Origin: a virus
Reading direction: 5' to 3' (one strand)
IMG/VR virus record: IMGVR_UViG_3300025083_003558
Span: 1 to 35,209 of that record
Length of the DNA stretch: 35,209 bases
Below are positions 1-6,982 of this stretch, piece by piece; position 1 is the first letter of the stretch, and the number at the start of each line of letters is the position of its first letter. The translations under genes were made by a program, and so were the position numbers. The notes below the pieces were generated by a model. That model did not search any database. It saw nothing but the letters and a program-made list of their open reading frames with translations, and was not told where the DNA came from.

Positions 1-1484
1 TTATTCTTCTCGTTAGTAATCTCTTCTTCGAAATATTCGTTGAACATACAAATAGAGTTAGAGTCAAGCTTACGAAGATAAGTAAGAAGCTTACTATTAA
101 GCAATTCAAGAAGTTTATTAACGATGAAAGACTTTACTCCTTCTTCTGAAACAACATACTTAACAATATCAAGCTTAGAAAGATCCTTACGAAACTTCTC
201 TACTTTATTCTCAACTTCAGTAAGACGTTTATTAGACTCAATAATAAGATCATCGAAGTCTGTACTAGTACTTTCTACTTGCTTAAGATCAATCTCGAGC
301 TCAGCCAACCACTCATCAAGTTGATTAATGCGTTGAGCAATACTCTTCTTCTCTTGATTAGCTACCTTAGCAGAAGACAACTCGTTATTCTTAGCTTGAA
401 TAGCTTGCTGTACTTTAATCTTAACCTCATTAGCTTTAGCAACTGACTCAGCTACTACTTTGATCTCTTCCCCAAGAGCAATAAGCTTTTGCTTAAGAGT
501 CTCTTTCTCTTTCTCCATATGCTCAACATCATGAGCATCCATTGGACGTAAACATACAGGGCAAGTATCTTCATCAGTACCAATCTTCTGATATGACTCT
601 TTACTATGCTTTAACTCAGCCTTCTTAGTACCAGCTTCAACGTTACGTTCAGTAATCTTCTCGTCAACAGTAACAAGCTTACCTTTAAGCTCCTCAATAT
701 TAGTCTCAATCTCAGAAGTATCTCTATCTTGGAAGGACTCTAGCTTCTCCGCTAGTCTCTCTTTCTCTGAGAGGTTATTAGCCTTTCTCTCTAAGTATAC
801 TTCTTTCTTCTCAGCACGCTTGGAGAGAGTAGCCTCCTTTTGAGAAACATAACTACTATTCTGATTCTTTACCTCAACTAAAGTAGCTTGAACGATATCA
901 TGCTCACGCTTTAGTTCGTTATATTCAACACGAAGTTGAGTTAACATCTGAGAGAAGACTTCCATGCCAAAGATATCTTCAATAAACTTACGCTTCTCGA
1001 TCTTAGACTTAGCCATGAAAGGAACTGCATTGTTAACAGTCATGATAACGCAGTTCTGGAAGATAGAAGGAGTAGCAGAAGTTACATCACAGATAAATTT
1101 GTTTGTATTACCAATACTATCACGAGTAACATCGACACCATCTTTAAAGAGCATTACTTTAGAAGGGTTAAGGTGACGAATAACTTTATACTCGTTAGTT
1201 TCATTACCAGTAACAACCTCAAAGTCTAACTCAACATGAGTCTTACCTCCAGTAATGTTATTAGGAATAAGATCTTTCTTCAACTCACGAAGAGTATCAC
1301 CAAAGATAGCAAAGTAAATGGAATCAGCAATAGTAGATTTACCAATCGCATTACGACGATCAGGTTTATCTTTATTAGCTCCAGTAATGACATGAAGTCC
1401 CTTACTAAAGGACACTTCAACAGGCTCTTCACCAACCGAAAGGAAATGCTGAATAGCTACTCGTTTAAAATTTACTTGTTTCAT
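1..1484 (-). CDS. 46: gp46-like recombination endonuclease subunit (SbcC/Rad50 family), 3' end cut off
   Basis: Large ATPase subunit of the T4-type gp46/gp47 exonuclease, which resects double-strand ends for recombination-dependent replication and host DNA breakdown. The frame is open for 494 codons from an ATG at 1484 to the left edge; a TAA at bases 1-3 is out of frame, so the gene continues outside. Residues 34-51 form the Walker A region, unusual in having an insertion between the TGAN start and the GKST end. A CPVC zinc hook lies at residues 308-311 inside a long charged coiled-coil region, as in Rad50/SbcC. The start overlaps the gp47 stop codon (ATGA), so the two are translationally coupled. 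Identity is firm from the hook, the P-loop and the gp47 neighbour. Confidence 0.93.
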   Translation of the reverse strand, partial: MKQVNFKRVAIQHFLSVGEEPVEVSFSKGLHVITGANKDKPDRRNAIGKSTIADSIYFAIFGDTLRELKKDLIPNNITGGKTHVELDFEVVTGNETNEYKVIRHLNPSKVMLFKDGVDVTRDSIGNTNKFICDVTSATPSIFQNCVIMTVNNAVPFMAKSKIEKRKFIEDIFGMEVFSQMLTQLRVEYNELKREHDIVQATLVEVKNQNSSYVSQKEATLSKRAEKKEVYLERKANNLSEKERLAEKLESFQDRDTSEIETNIEELKGKLVTVDEKITERNVEAGTKKAELKHSKESYQKIGTDEDTCPVCLRPMDAHDVEHMEKEKETLKQKLIALGEEIKVVAESVAKANEVKIKVQQAIQAKNNELSSAKVANQEKKSIAQRINQLDEWLAELEIDLKQVESTSTDFDDLIIESNKRLTEVENKVEKFRKDLSKLDIVKYVVSEEGVKSFIVNKLLELLNSKLLTYLRKLDSNSICMFNEYFEEEITNEKN

Positions 1485-2539
1485 CGCTTGCAACGCTCGT
1501 ATAGACCAAGAGTATACTCGATTATAGCCTTAGAATTTTCTAAATCCATCGTTCCGATGAAATCTTCAATGGCTTGCTCAACGTCAACACCAGACATGTC
1601 TTCGATATCCTCACGGTCTTGAAGGATGCGATTAAAGTTAATATCATAATCAACAGACAACTGTTCTGGAGCAAACTTATTAAACACTCTTAAGAGAACA
1701 TCCATGTCATCTTGAGAAATATTCTTGTCTACTTTAAGCTTAACAATATTATTGTTTATTTTATTTTGTACAATAGGAGTTATATCTCCTTCTTCAACCA
1801 ACTCACTAAGGAATACTTTCTCATAGCGAGGTGATACAGTATTTTCATAGAACTCATACTCCATAGTATCGAGATCTAAGATGTGATAACCTTTAGAGTT
1901 ACCAGCATCACCGAAATCCATCTGGAATGGGTTACCACAATACAAGATAGTACCAGCACCAAACTGCTTCTCATGTCTTGTATGGAAGTGACCACTAATA
2001 GTAAGAGGAGCCTTCTTAAGAAGGTCTTTTACTTTAACACCCTCTTCACAAAGCTTGAAGCCAGTCATCTTAAAAGTCTCAACTTCGAAGTGACCAAAGA
2101 TAACATCAGAGTCTTCAATAACTTTAGTAGGAGTATTCCATGGACATAAAGAAATCTTCTTATCAAATGCTTCTAGAGTCTGATAAGTCTCTAGGATGGT
2201 TACATTCTTTCTATTCTTGAAGATAGATAAAGAGTTAACATCAGTTCTATGCTTGTAATAGATATCATGGTTACCACAAATAGCGATAAGATTGAAATCG
2301 GACATCTTATCCAAGATCTCAGCACTCACTTGAAGAGTGTTAACAGAAATCTCAGAACGGTTATGATGCCAATCACCGCAGAAGATAATATCCTCGATGC
2401 CTTTCGCTTTACACTCTTCGACAAACCAGTCAGCCCATTCAAGAGCATACTGATGCCACTTAGTGCAGTTCGAATGAACACCAAGGTGCAGGTCACTAAA
2501 GATAGCAACCTTAGACTTTTTAATACTGGGAATCATCAT
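1481..2539 (-). CDS. 47: gp47-like recombination endonuclease subunit (Mre11/SbcD family)
   Basis: Metallophosphoesterase subunit of the gp46/gp47 nuclease. The full metal-binding set is visible: SDLHLG near the N-terminus, then GDWHHNR, GNHD, GHFE and SGHFHTRH, the order seen in Mre11/SbcD. About 352 residues, close to T4 gp47. The frame extends to a TTG at 2542, but two ATG codons follow at 2539 and 2536 and I take the first. The gene overlaps the end of gp55 by about 20 bases and the start of gp46 by 4 bases. No own promoter is evident; it is probably read from the gp55 promoter or from uvsY. Confidence 0.95.
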   Translation of the reverse strand: MMIPSIKKSKVAIFSDLHLGVHSNCTKWHQYALEWADWFVEECKAKGIEDIIFCGDWHHNRSEISVNTLQVSAEILDKMSDFNLIAICGNHDIYYKHRTDVNSLSIFKNRKNVTILETYQTLEAFDKKISLCPWNTPTKVIEDSDVIFGHFEVETFKMTGFKLCEEGVKVKDLLKKAPLTISGHFHTRHEKQFGAGTILYCGNPFQMDFGDAGNSKGYHILDLDTMEYEFYENTVSPRYEKVFLSELVEEGDITPIVQNKINNNIVKLKVDKNISQDDMDVLLRVFNKFAPEQLSVDYDINFNRILQDREDIEDMSGVDVEQAIEDFIGTMDLENSKAIIEYTLGLYERCKR

Positions 2540-2942
2540 CAACAGGCTTTACATAAACAGTACCGTGAGTGTTATCTGGATCACTCATATACTCCTCATA
2601 AACCTTCTCCTTATAGGAGGTAATGGTAGCGTGGTGCTTCTTTTCCTTCTTAATACGGTTAATGAAGGCGTGGTAAGCAATTGTCGTGAAGTACGAGAAA
2701 GGATTAGACTTAGTCTCAAACTTATACTTCTTATATTTCAGGGCAGCATACATCTTAATCAATGCGTCGCCGATCATATCATCTTTGTACGAATAGTTAA
2801 TAAAGGATCCGTTATAGCTCAAGCCATAAGCGATCTTTTTAATATTCATAGCCAGGTCGTCAGTCAAGACGTCGGAGTCATAATACTTCTTTAGACTCGC
2901 CTTGAACTCTGCAGGCTTAATATAATACTCTTCTTTAGACAT
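2520..2942 (-). CDS. 55: gp55-like late-transcription sigma factor
   Basis: A 140-residue homologue of T4 gp55, the minimal sigma that directs host RNA polymerase to late promoters together with the sliding clamp. It is recognised from a central block containing IAYGLSYN, a KDDMIGDALIKM segment, NPFSYFTTIAYHAF and the basic NRIKKEKK, which parallel the T4 gp55 region-2-like core. It is shorter than the T4 protein (about 185 residues), with most of the missing length at the C-terminus. It has its own TTGATC-N16-TATAAT promoter, which overlaps the end of uvsW, as expected for an early or middle gene. Its expected targets are the TAAATA sites listed elsewhere in this window. Confidence 0.88.
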   Translation of the reverse strand: MSKEEYYIKPAEFKASLKKYYDSDVLTDDLAMNIKKIAYGLSYNGSFINYSYKDDMIGDALIKMYAALKYKKYKFETKSNPFSYFTTIAYHAFINRIKKEKKHHATITSYKEKVYEEYMSDPDNTHGTVYVKPVDDDSQY

Positions 2943-2974
2943 TCTACCTAATTATAGCCTACAGTTCAGGAAGA

Positions 2975-4414
2975 TCAACTAATTTCTGTGATCTTGTATT
3001 GAATCTTCTCCTTATCATAAATGGCCATGCGCTTTTCGCAATGAACTTGACCATAGTTGAGCTTATCACACATATCAAAGATGATTAGCTTGGACTTTGA
3101 GTCATGCTTACGTAAACCACGACCAATTGACTGCACTGTTCGAATAAAACTCTTACCTCCTGATGCAAAGATGATGTTATGAAGGTTCTTAACGTTAACT
3201 CCTGTTGCAAAGATGGCACTAATGGCAATAACTACAACATTAGTTTCTGTTTCCATGATTTGTTTGATTCTTTCCCTCTCTTCAACATCAACTGAACCTT
3301 GAATGAAGTAAACCTTCTTACCTTCAATCTTTTTTAAGTACTCTTCTACAATTTCACCATGAGCAATGTGATTAACCATAATAAGAGTATTATTAGGCAG
3401 CTTGCTAACAAGGGATTGGATAATAGTATTGCGTCGATCATGGTTATAAATGTATTCAAGTTCATCTCTATAGCCTGTTGGACCACTAAAGTGTGGTTTA
3501 GGGCTGTAGTTGATGTTCATTATCTTAACATTGACATTAGTAAGGAAGTTTTCCAATCGAAGCTCATAAGAGTTCTTCTCATAAATGACTGGACCAAGCT
3601 TTCCTATGATTGACCATTTGTTAAGTTGGTCTTCTGGAAGGGTTCCAGTAAATCCAAACTTGTTAGGTGTTTTAATCTGCTGAACAATCTTTGAAATCTT
3701 ATTACCAGCAGTAATTTTGTGACACTCATCAACAATAAGTAGGTCAATATGTCTTAACCAATCGTTCTCTTCAAACCTGCTTTGAATAATGCCAATGTTT
3801 GCAATGATTACATTAGAAGTAAAGTCAGGTTTGGTCTTTCCTGTCCATTTAGTGCATTTGTAGTTAATGCCTACATTAATAAATTCATCAAACGTTTGAG
3901 TAACAAGACCTAAGTCAGGTACAAGCATAAGACACTTGAAAGTTTCTGGGTCATTACTTGCTCTATAGAATTGCTCAATTAGAGCTGCAGTAGTAAACGT
4001 CTTACCAGCACCAGTTCCAAGTACACATGTACCAGTTCCAAGTTTGATTGCCTTCTTAATTACTTCTTCTTGATAGTTACGAAGAGTAAACTTAAAGTCA
4101 GTTACAATCTCTGTATCAGTTCCAACTTTAAGAGCTTTAGCAAGTGCTGGTGTTATTTCAATTGGCTCATTAATTTGATTCTTGATTAAGTATTGTCTTA
4201 CTTCCCAATACAAACCAAGCTCACAAGCTCCAGTAGGAGTTATGACATACTTTCTTCGAGGAGCAAATCTTCCATACCCTCTTGCGAATCTAGCTCCAGT
4301 ATTCTCAACAGAGAAATGCTCTCGCATAGTTTCAAACAAATCCGTATCAGAGCATCTAATAAGAAGCTTAGTGGGTTGCTTTGGAGTTGCTTTCTTGACG
4401 TCAAACTGAATCAT
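2975..4414 (-). CDS. uvsW: UvsW-like superfamily 2 helicase
   Basis: RNA-DNA and branched-DNA helicase that in T4 unwinds R-loops, branch-migrates recombination intermediates and shifts the phage from origin- to recombination-dependent replication. Length 479, similar to T4 UvsW (about 500). Walker A GTGAGKT at residues 133-139, DECH box at 229-232, a GFTGTLP motif III, and a C-terminal motif VI with QSIGRGLRKHD. The first 110 residues form the small N-terminal domain typical of UvsW. The ATG overlaps the uvsY stop (4 bases), so the two are coupled. Gene order uvsY-uvsW-55-47-46 resembles marine T4-like phages. Confidence 0.93.
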   Translation of the reverse strand: MIQFDVKKATPKQPTKLLIRCSDTDLFETMREHFSVENTGARFARGYGRFAPRRKYVITPTGACELGLYWEVRQYLIKNQINEPIEITPALAKALKVGTDTEIVTDFKFTLRNYQEEVIKKAIKLGTGTCVLGTGAGKTFTTAALIEQFYRASNDPETFKCLMLVPDLGLVTQTFDEFINVGINYKCTKWTGKTKPDFTSNVIIANIGIIQSRFEENDWLRHIDLLIVDECHKITAGNKISKIVQQIKTPNKFGFTGTLPEDQLNKWSIIGKLGPVIYEKNSYELRLENFLTNVNVKIMNINYSPKPHFSGPTGYRDELEYIYNHDRRNTIIQSLVSKLPNNTLIMVNHIAHGEIVEEYLKKIEGKKVYFIQGSVDVEERERIKQIMETETNVVVIAISAIFATGVNVKNLHNIIFASGGKSFIRTVQSIGRGLRKHDSKSKLIIFDMCDKLNYGQVHCEKRMAIYDKEKIQYKITEIS

Positions 4415-4806
4415 AGTTGCTCCATCTTCTGTAGTTCAACAATGTTCTTAATATCGAATCCCATTTGCGACATTGTCTTTTCTACTTTCTCAAGATACTC
4501 AATAACAAGATCAAGCTCTTTAATCTTAGCAGTCAAAGAAGCCAATGACTCATGACGTTCAGCAGCTTGTTCAGCAGCAGATTGGGACAACTTAACAGGT
4601 GAAGTTGCGATTACTTCTTTAGTAATGTTCTTCTTAAGAGCTTTTTTCTTCTCAAACGTAGCATTACGCTCAATCTTAGACTTAATAAGTTGAGCTACCC
4701 AATAATGCTTACGAGCAGGTAAGCGCATTGATTGCTCTTTAATGTTAAAGTCATCGAGTACAAGATCCTTACCGACCTCTTCGATATACTTCTTGAGTAA
4801 CTCCAT
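4411..4806 (-). CDS. uvsY: UvsY-like recombination mediator
   Basis: A 131-residue protein matching T4 UvsY (137 residues), the mediator that loads the UvsX recombinase onto single-stranded DNA covered by gp32. The similarity I can see is weak overall but clear at the C-terminus, where MGFDIKNI and a following leucine/glutamate-rich helix parallel T4 UvsY RGFAIKHI, and in the overall all-helical, charged composition. Position directly upstream of uvsW supports the call. It is the first gene of the leftward operon and has a TTGATT-N16-TAATCT promoter lying inside the start of the divergent gene at 4827. Confidence 0.8.
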   Translation of the reverse strand: MELLKKYIEEVGKDLVLDDFNIKEQSMRLPARKHYWVAQLIKSKIERNATFEKKKALKKNITKEVIATSPVKLSQSAAEQAAERHESLASLTAKIKELDLVIEYLEKVEKTMSQMGFDIKNIVELQKMEQL

Positions 4807-4811
4807 ACCTT

Positions 4812-4839
4812 AGATTAAATACTAATATGGAGAAATCAA
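4812..4839 (-). promoter_or_regulatory. type I promoter for uvsY operon
   Basis: Read leftward: TTGATT (4839-4834), 16 bases, TAATCT (4817-4812), then AAGGT and the uvsY ATG at 4806. The gap between -10 and ATG is 5 bases, so the transcript would be essentially leaderless. It overlaps the late promoter of the divergent gene. Confidence 0.6.
4816..4821 (+). promoter_or_regulatory. late promoter for the 4827 gene
   Basis: TAAATA six bases before the ATG at 4827, matching the T4 late core TATAAATA. It shares two bases with the -10 of the divergent uvsY promoter. Confidence 0.5.
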
Positions 4840-5111
4840 CTAGTAAGTTTGCTAAGTACTTCTACAAAGTTATTGAGGAAGATATGACAGCAGCTGGTGC
4901 AGCAGGTGCTCTTGGTCCTGAAGCTGCTGGTAGTTTTGCTCCAAATGCTTCTACATCTACCGATTCTTATGCTCCAGGTGATGCTAGAGTACCTAAAGCG
5001 CTTGGCAAAGTGCAGAGACGTGCTGATGTTGATCCAAAGAAGAAGAAAAAGAAGAAGAAGAAGGCTAAAAAGACAAAATCCATATTTAGCGGGCAAATTA
5101 AGGAGGCATAA
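4827..5111 (+). CDS. small Ala/Lys-rich protein with candidate capsid-targeting N-terminus
   Basis: 94 residues, not recognised. Three parts are visible: an N-terminal segment (about residues 1-19) with aromatic and basic residues ending in VIEED; an alanine/glycine/serine-rich low-complexity middle; and a very basic C-terminal third containing nine consecutive lysines. The N-terminal segment resembles T4 internal-protein capsid-targeting peptides, which are cut by the gp21 protease after hydrophobic-x-Glu. The basic tail could bind packaged DNA. A TAAATA late promoter sits just upstream. The stop codon overlaps the next start (TAATG). Virion location is inference. Confidence 0.6.
   Translation: MEKSTSKFAKYFYKVIEEDMTAAGAAGALGPEAAGSFAPNASTSTDSYAPGDARVPKALGKVQRRADVDPKKKKKKKKKAKKTKSIFSGQIKEA
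5100..5106 (+). promoter_or_regulatory. strong Shine-Dalgarno for the GIY-YIG gene
   Basis: AAGGAGG four bases before the ATG at 5111, inside the last codons of the preceding gene. It fixes that start, and it stands out because many genes here have no room for such a site. Confidence 0.6.
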
Positions 5112-5536
5112 TGGATTTAGGTCACTGGACATGTGACGAACAATGGGAAGAACTCCCATTCGGCTTCGTATATTTGATTACCAACACGGTAACCGGTATG
5201 AAGTACATTGGAAAGAAGCAAATTGAGAAGAGAACCAAGAGACCTCCACTAAAAGGTAAGAAGCGCAAGAGAATCATTGTAGGAGAGTCGGATTGGAAGA
5301 CATATACTGGGTCTTCTGATAGATTAAACGCAGATATTGCGGAATTAGGTAAGGATAAGTTCAAATTTGAGATAATTTACAGTTGTGGCACTAAAAGTGA
5401 GCTGGCTTACATGGAAACCCTCTACCAATTTCAGTCTGAAGTGTTAATACGTGAGGATTACTACAATGGCATAATGAATTGCCGTATTGGTCGTGTAAAG
5501 TTCACTAAAAAACCACCAAAGTTGTTGCTTTCGTAG
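5111..5536 (+). CDS. GIY-YIG family endonuclease (Seg-like)
   Basis: 141 residues. The GIY-YIG core is visible as GFVYLITN followed by a KYIGKK block around residues 17-36, then a basic stretch, a SDWKTYTGSS segment and a conserved glutamate in AYMETLYQ that would be the catalytic Glu of the family. Proteins of this exact layout occur in many T4-like marine phages and are usually annotated as putative Seg-type homing or repair nucleases. No separate DNA-binding domain is present, so a free-standing homing role is not shown. Start fixed by a strong ribosome binding site. It follows the small late gene at 4827 with a TAATG overlap. Confidence 0.8.
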   Translation: MDLGHWTCDEQWEELPFGFVYLITNTVTGMKYIGKKQIEKRTKRPPLKGKKRKRIIVGESDWKTYTGSSDRLNADIAELGKDKFKFEIIYSCGTKSELAYMETLYQFQSEVLIREDYYNGIMNCRIGRVKFTKKPPKLLLS

Positions 5537-5553
5537 TGAAGGTGAGCTATAAT
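5525..5553 (+). promoter_or_regulatory. sigma70-like promoter for the 5616 gene
   Basis: TTGCTT, 17 bases, TATAAT. The predicted start near 5560 would give a leader of about 55 bases, unlike the near-leaderless promoters elsewhere. The leader holds a C-run and an AAGTATA/TATACTT inverted repeat. Confidence 0.45.
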
Positions 5554-5586
5554 AGTGTAGTTGCCCCCCAAAAGTATACTAAAAAG

Positions 5587-5592
5587 TAAATA
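5587..5592 (+). promoter_or_regulatory. possible late promoter before the 5616 gene
   Basis: TAAATA 23 bases before the ATG at 5616; further from the gene than the other late sites, so less certain. Confidence 0.35.
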
Positions 5593-5615
5593 TACTTATA
5601 CAAACTTCACCTAAA

Positions 5616-6122
5616 ATGTTAGACTCTCCTACAAATCTTAATCAACCTAAGCTTAGGAGCTATTTTGACATAGAGAATAATGTAGAGTACATTAATCTTG
5701 GACCTTATCTTGATGATTCATTTAGATCCTATCAATATTACGTAACTGAGAATGAGTTGCATAATATATCTCAAAAAGAAAAGAATCAATTAGGTACACA
5801 TTTTATTTTAAATCAGATTCTTATTATTTGTCAGATGTCAAAGCGTAAGAAGTGCTTCTATTATGAGTTGAAAGAAGAATATACTATTGAAAAGGTTCTT
5901 ATTGAACGTATTTTTAAGGTACTACCATCTAAGATTATCTATGGTGAGGTTGATTTTGAAGAGTTTATTCAGGAGCAGCGTGAGTTTCAAGCTTATACTC
6001 CCATTGATACTAGTAAGATTTCATGGAAGAAGTTCAAAGAGTTCTTGAAGAAGAACAACCTTACCATGATTGAGAATAAATTTACCAAAGATATTAATGT
6101 AAAGCTGAGCCTTTTGCATTAA
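5616..6122 (+). CDS. hypothetical protein
   Basis: 168 residues, no family recognised. It is rich in aromatic residues and lysine, mildly acidic in the first half and basic in the last third, with no signal peptide or membrane helix. Unlike its neighbours it lacks the capsid-targeting type of N-terminus (it starts MLDSPTNLNQ), and it is preceded by an 80-base gap with its own promoter signals. It may therefore be a regulatory or early protein embedded in the virion-cargo run. The stop codon overlaps the late promoter of the next gene. Confidence 0.7.
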   Translation: MLDSPTNLNQPKLRSYFDIENNVEYINLGPYLDDSFRSYQYYVTENELHNISQKEKNQLGTHFILNQILIICQMSKRKKCFYYELKEEYTIEKVLIERIFKVLPSKIIYGEVDFEEFIQEQREFQAYTPIDTSKISWKKFKEFLKKNNLTMIENKFTKDINVKLSLLH

Positions 6123-6125
6123 ATA
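6120..6125 (+). promoter_or_regulatory. late promoter for the 6131 gene
   Basis: TAAATA whose first three bases are the stop codon of the preceding gene; ATG follows five bases later at 6131. Confidence 0.55.
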
Positions 6126-6130
6126 TTGGT

Positions 6131-6634
6131 ATGTCCAAATTTCTTAGTCTTGTAGAAGAGAACACCCCACTTGATACCTCCGAGGTTGACGAGTTTACCA
6201 AAGAAGGTTTAGAACAGCTTGAAGGGTATATGGCTCAAGTTGAACTTAATCTTGGTTATGCTGGTGAATTACTTGTTGACCTTAATGATCCTATTGTTGA
6301 AAAGAGAGCTGGTGAGCTTGGTGCTAAGATTCAAAAAGATTTGCACAACTTTATGGACAACTTTGGTGGTACATCTGTTGAGGATTCTGAAATAGAAGAA
6401 ATGCCTGCTGAAGATTATGAGTTTACAGATAATGGCCGTCAGAAGAAACTTGATAAATTTAATAAAGCTTCCGGTAACATTACTGGTACATTAGCTGCTG
6501 CAGCAGAATTACGCAGCGCTGATCCAGATCCTAAGAGACCTTCCCGTGGTGTTCAGAAGATTAACAAAGAGGTTGATAAAATGGGTAGGGCAGTTGCCAA
6601 GAACATTGCTCGTGTAACTAAAATGATCAAATAA
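6131..6634 (+). CDS. hypothetical virion-type protein with candidate capsid-targeting N-terminus
   Basis: 167 residues, family not recognised. It begins MSKFLSLVEEN, a short hydrophobic segment ending in L-V-E, the hydrophobic-x-Glu pattern cut by T4-type prohead proteases. The middle is acidic and helical, residues about 85-105 are a very acidic linker, and the last 60 residues are basic with heptad-like spacing (lysine/arginine-rich around KRPSRGVQKINKEVDKMGRA). It has its own late promoter and is followed within two bases by the next gene. Packaging in the head is inference from the leader and the context. Confidence 0.65.
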   Translation: MSKFLSLVEENTPLDTSEVDEFTKEGLEQLEGYMAQVELNLGYAGELLVDLNDPIVEKRAGELGAKIQKDLHNFMDNFGGTSVEDSEIEEMPAEDYEFTDNGRQKKLDKFNKASGNITGTLAAAAELRSADPDPKRPSRGVQKINKEVDKMGRAVAKNIARVTKMIK

Positions 6635-6635
6635 T

Positions 6636-6959
6636 ATGAAAACAGAAAAACTTTTTAAATACTACAATTCCTTTCTTAACGAAAATGTTGAGGGTGGAGA
6701 ACCTGATGCTACAGACGTTGCAGAAATGCCTGCTGATGCAATGGCACCTGATCCATCTGAAATGACATCAGAGGGTGAGAAGGTTATTGTCGAGCTTCTT
6801 GTTCAAGCATTCTTACACGAGCCACCATCTGATGATGCTGCTATTGCTAAAGAGCTTCAAGCTGACATCGAAACAGATCCTAAGGTTGTTATTGCAAAGA
6901 TCAGAAACCTCCTTCAGATGAGTGAAGGGGATATGAAAGAGACACTTGCACAAGCGTAA
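6636..6959 (+). CDS. small acidic protein with candidate capsid-targeting N-terminus
   Basis: 107 residues, not recognised. The first 16 residues are basic and aromatic (MKTEKLFKYYNSF) and end in L-N-E, again a candidate prohead-protease site. The remainder is strongly acidic, with a proline/aspartate-rich linker followed by two predicted helices. It lies two bases after the 6131 gene and just before the type II promoter of the nuclease-like gene. No enzymatic motif is visible. Confidence 0.6.
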   Translation: MKTEKLFKYYNSFLNENVEGGEPDATDVAEMPADAMAPDPSEMTSEGEKVIVELLVQAFLHEPPSDDAAIAKELQADIETDPKVVIAKIRNLLQMSEGDMKETLAQA

Positions 6960-6975
6960 GGAACTCTTATATATT
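6960..6975 (+). promoter_or_regulatory. type II promoter, nuclease-like gene
   Basis: GGAACT, 4 bases, TATATT, followed 7 bases later by the ATG at 6983. The GGAACT begins right behind the previous stop codon. The -10 is the least canonical of the eight copies. Confidence 0.55.
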
Positions 6976-6982
6976 GGTGATT

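Noticed and set aside
1-3. TAA on the minus strand at the left edge as the stop of gp46
   Set aside because: The gp46 reading frame has codons whose lowest base is a multiple of 3, so bases 1-3 are out of frame and the gene continues beyond the window.
5568-5600. C-run and AAGTATA/TATACTT repeat before the 5616 gene as a terminator or frameshift site
   Set aside because: The arms are short and AT-only, no T tract follows, and no overlapping frames meet here.
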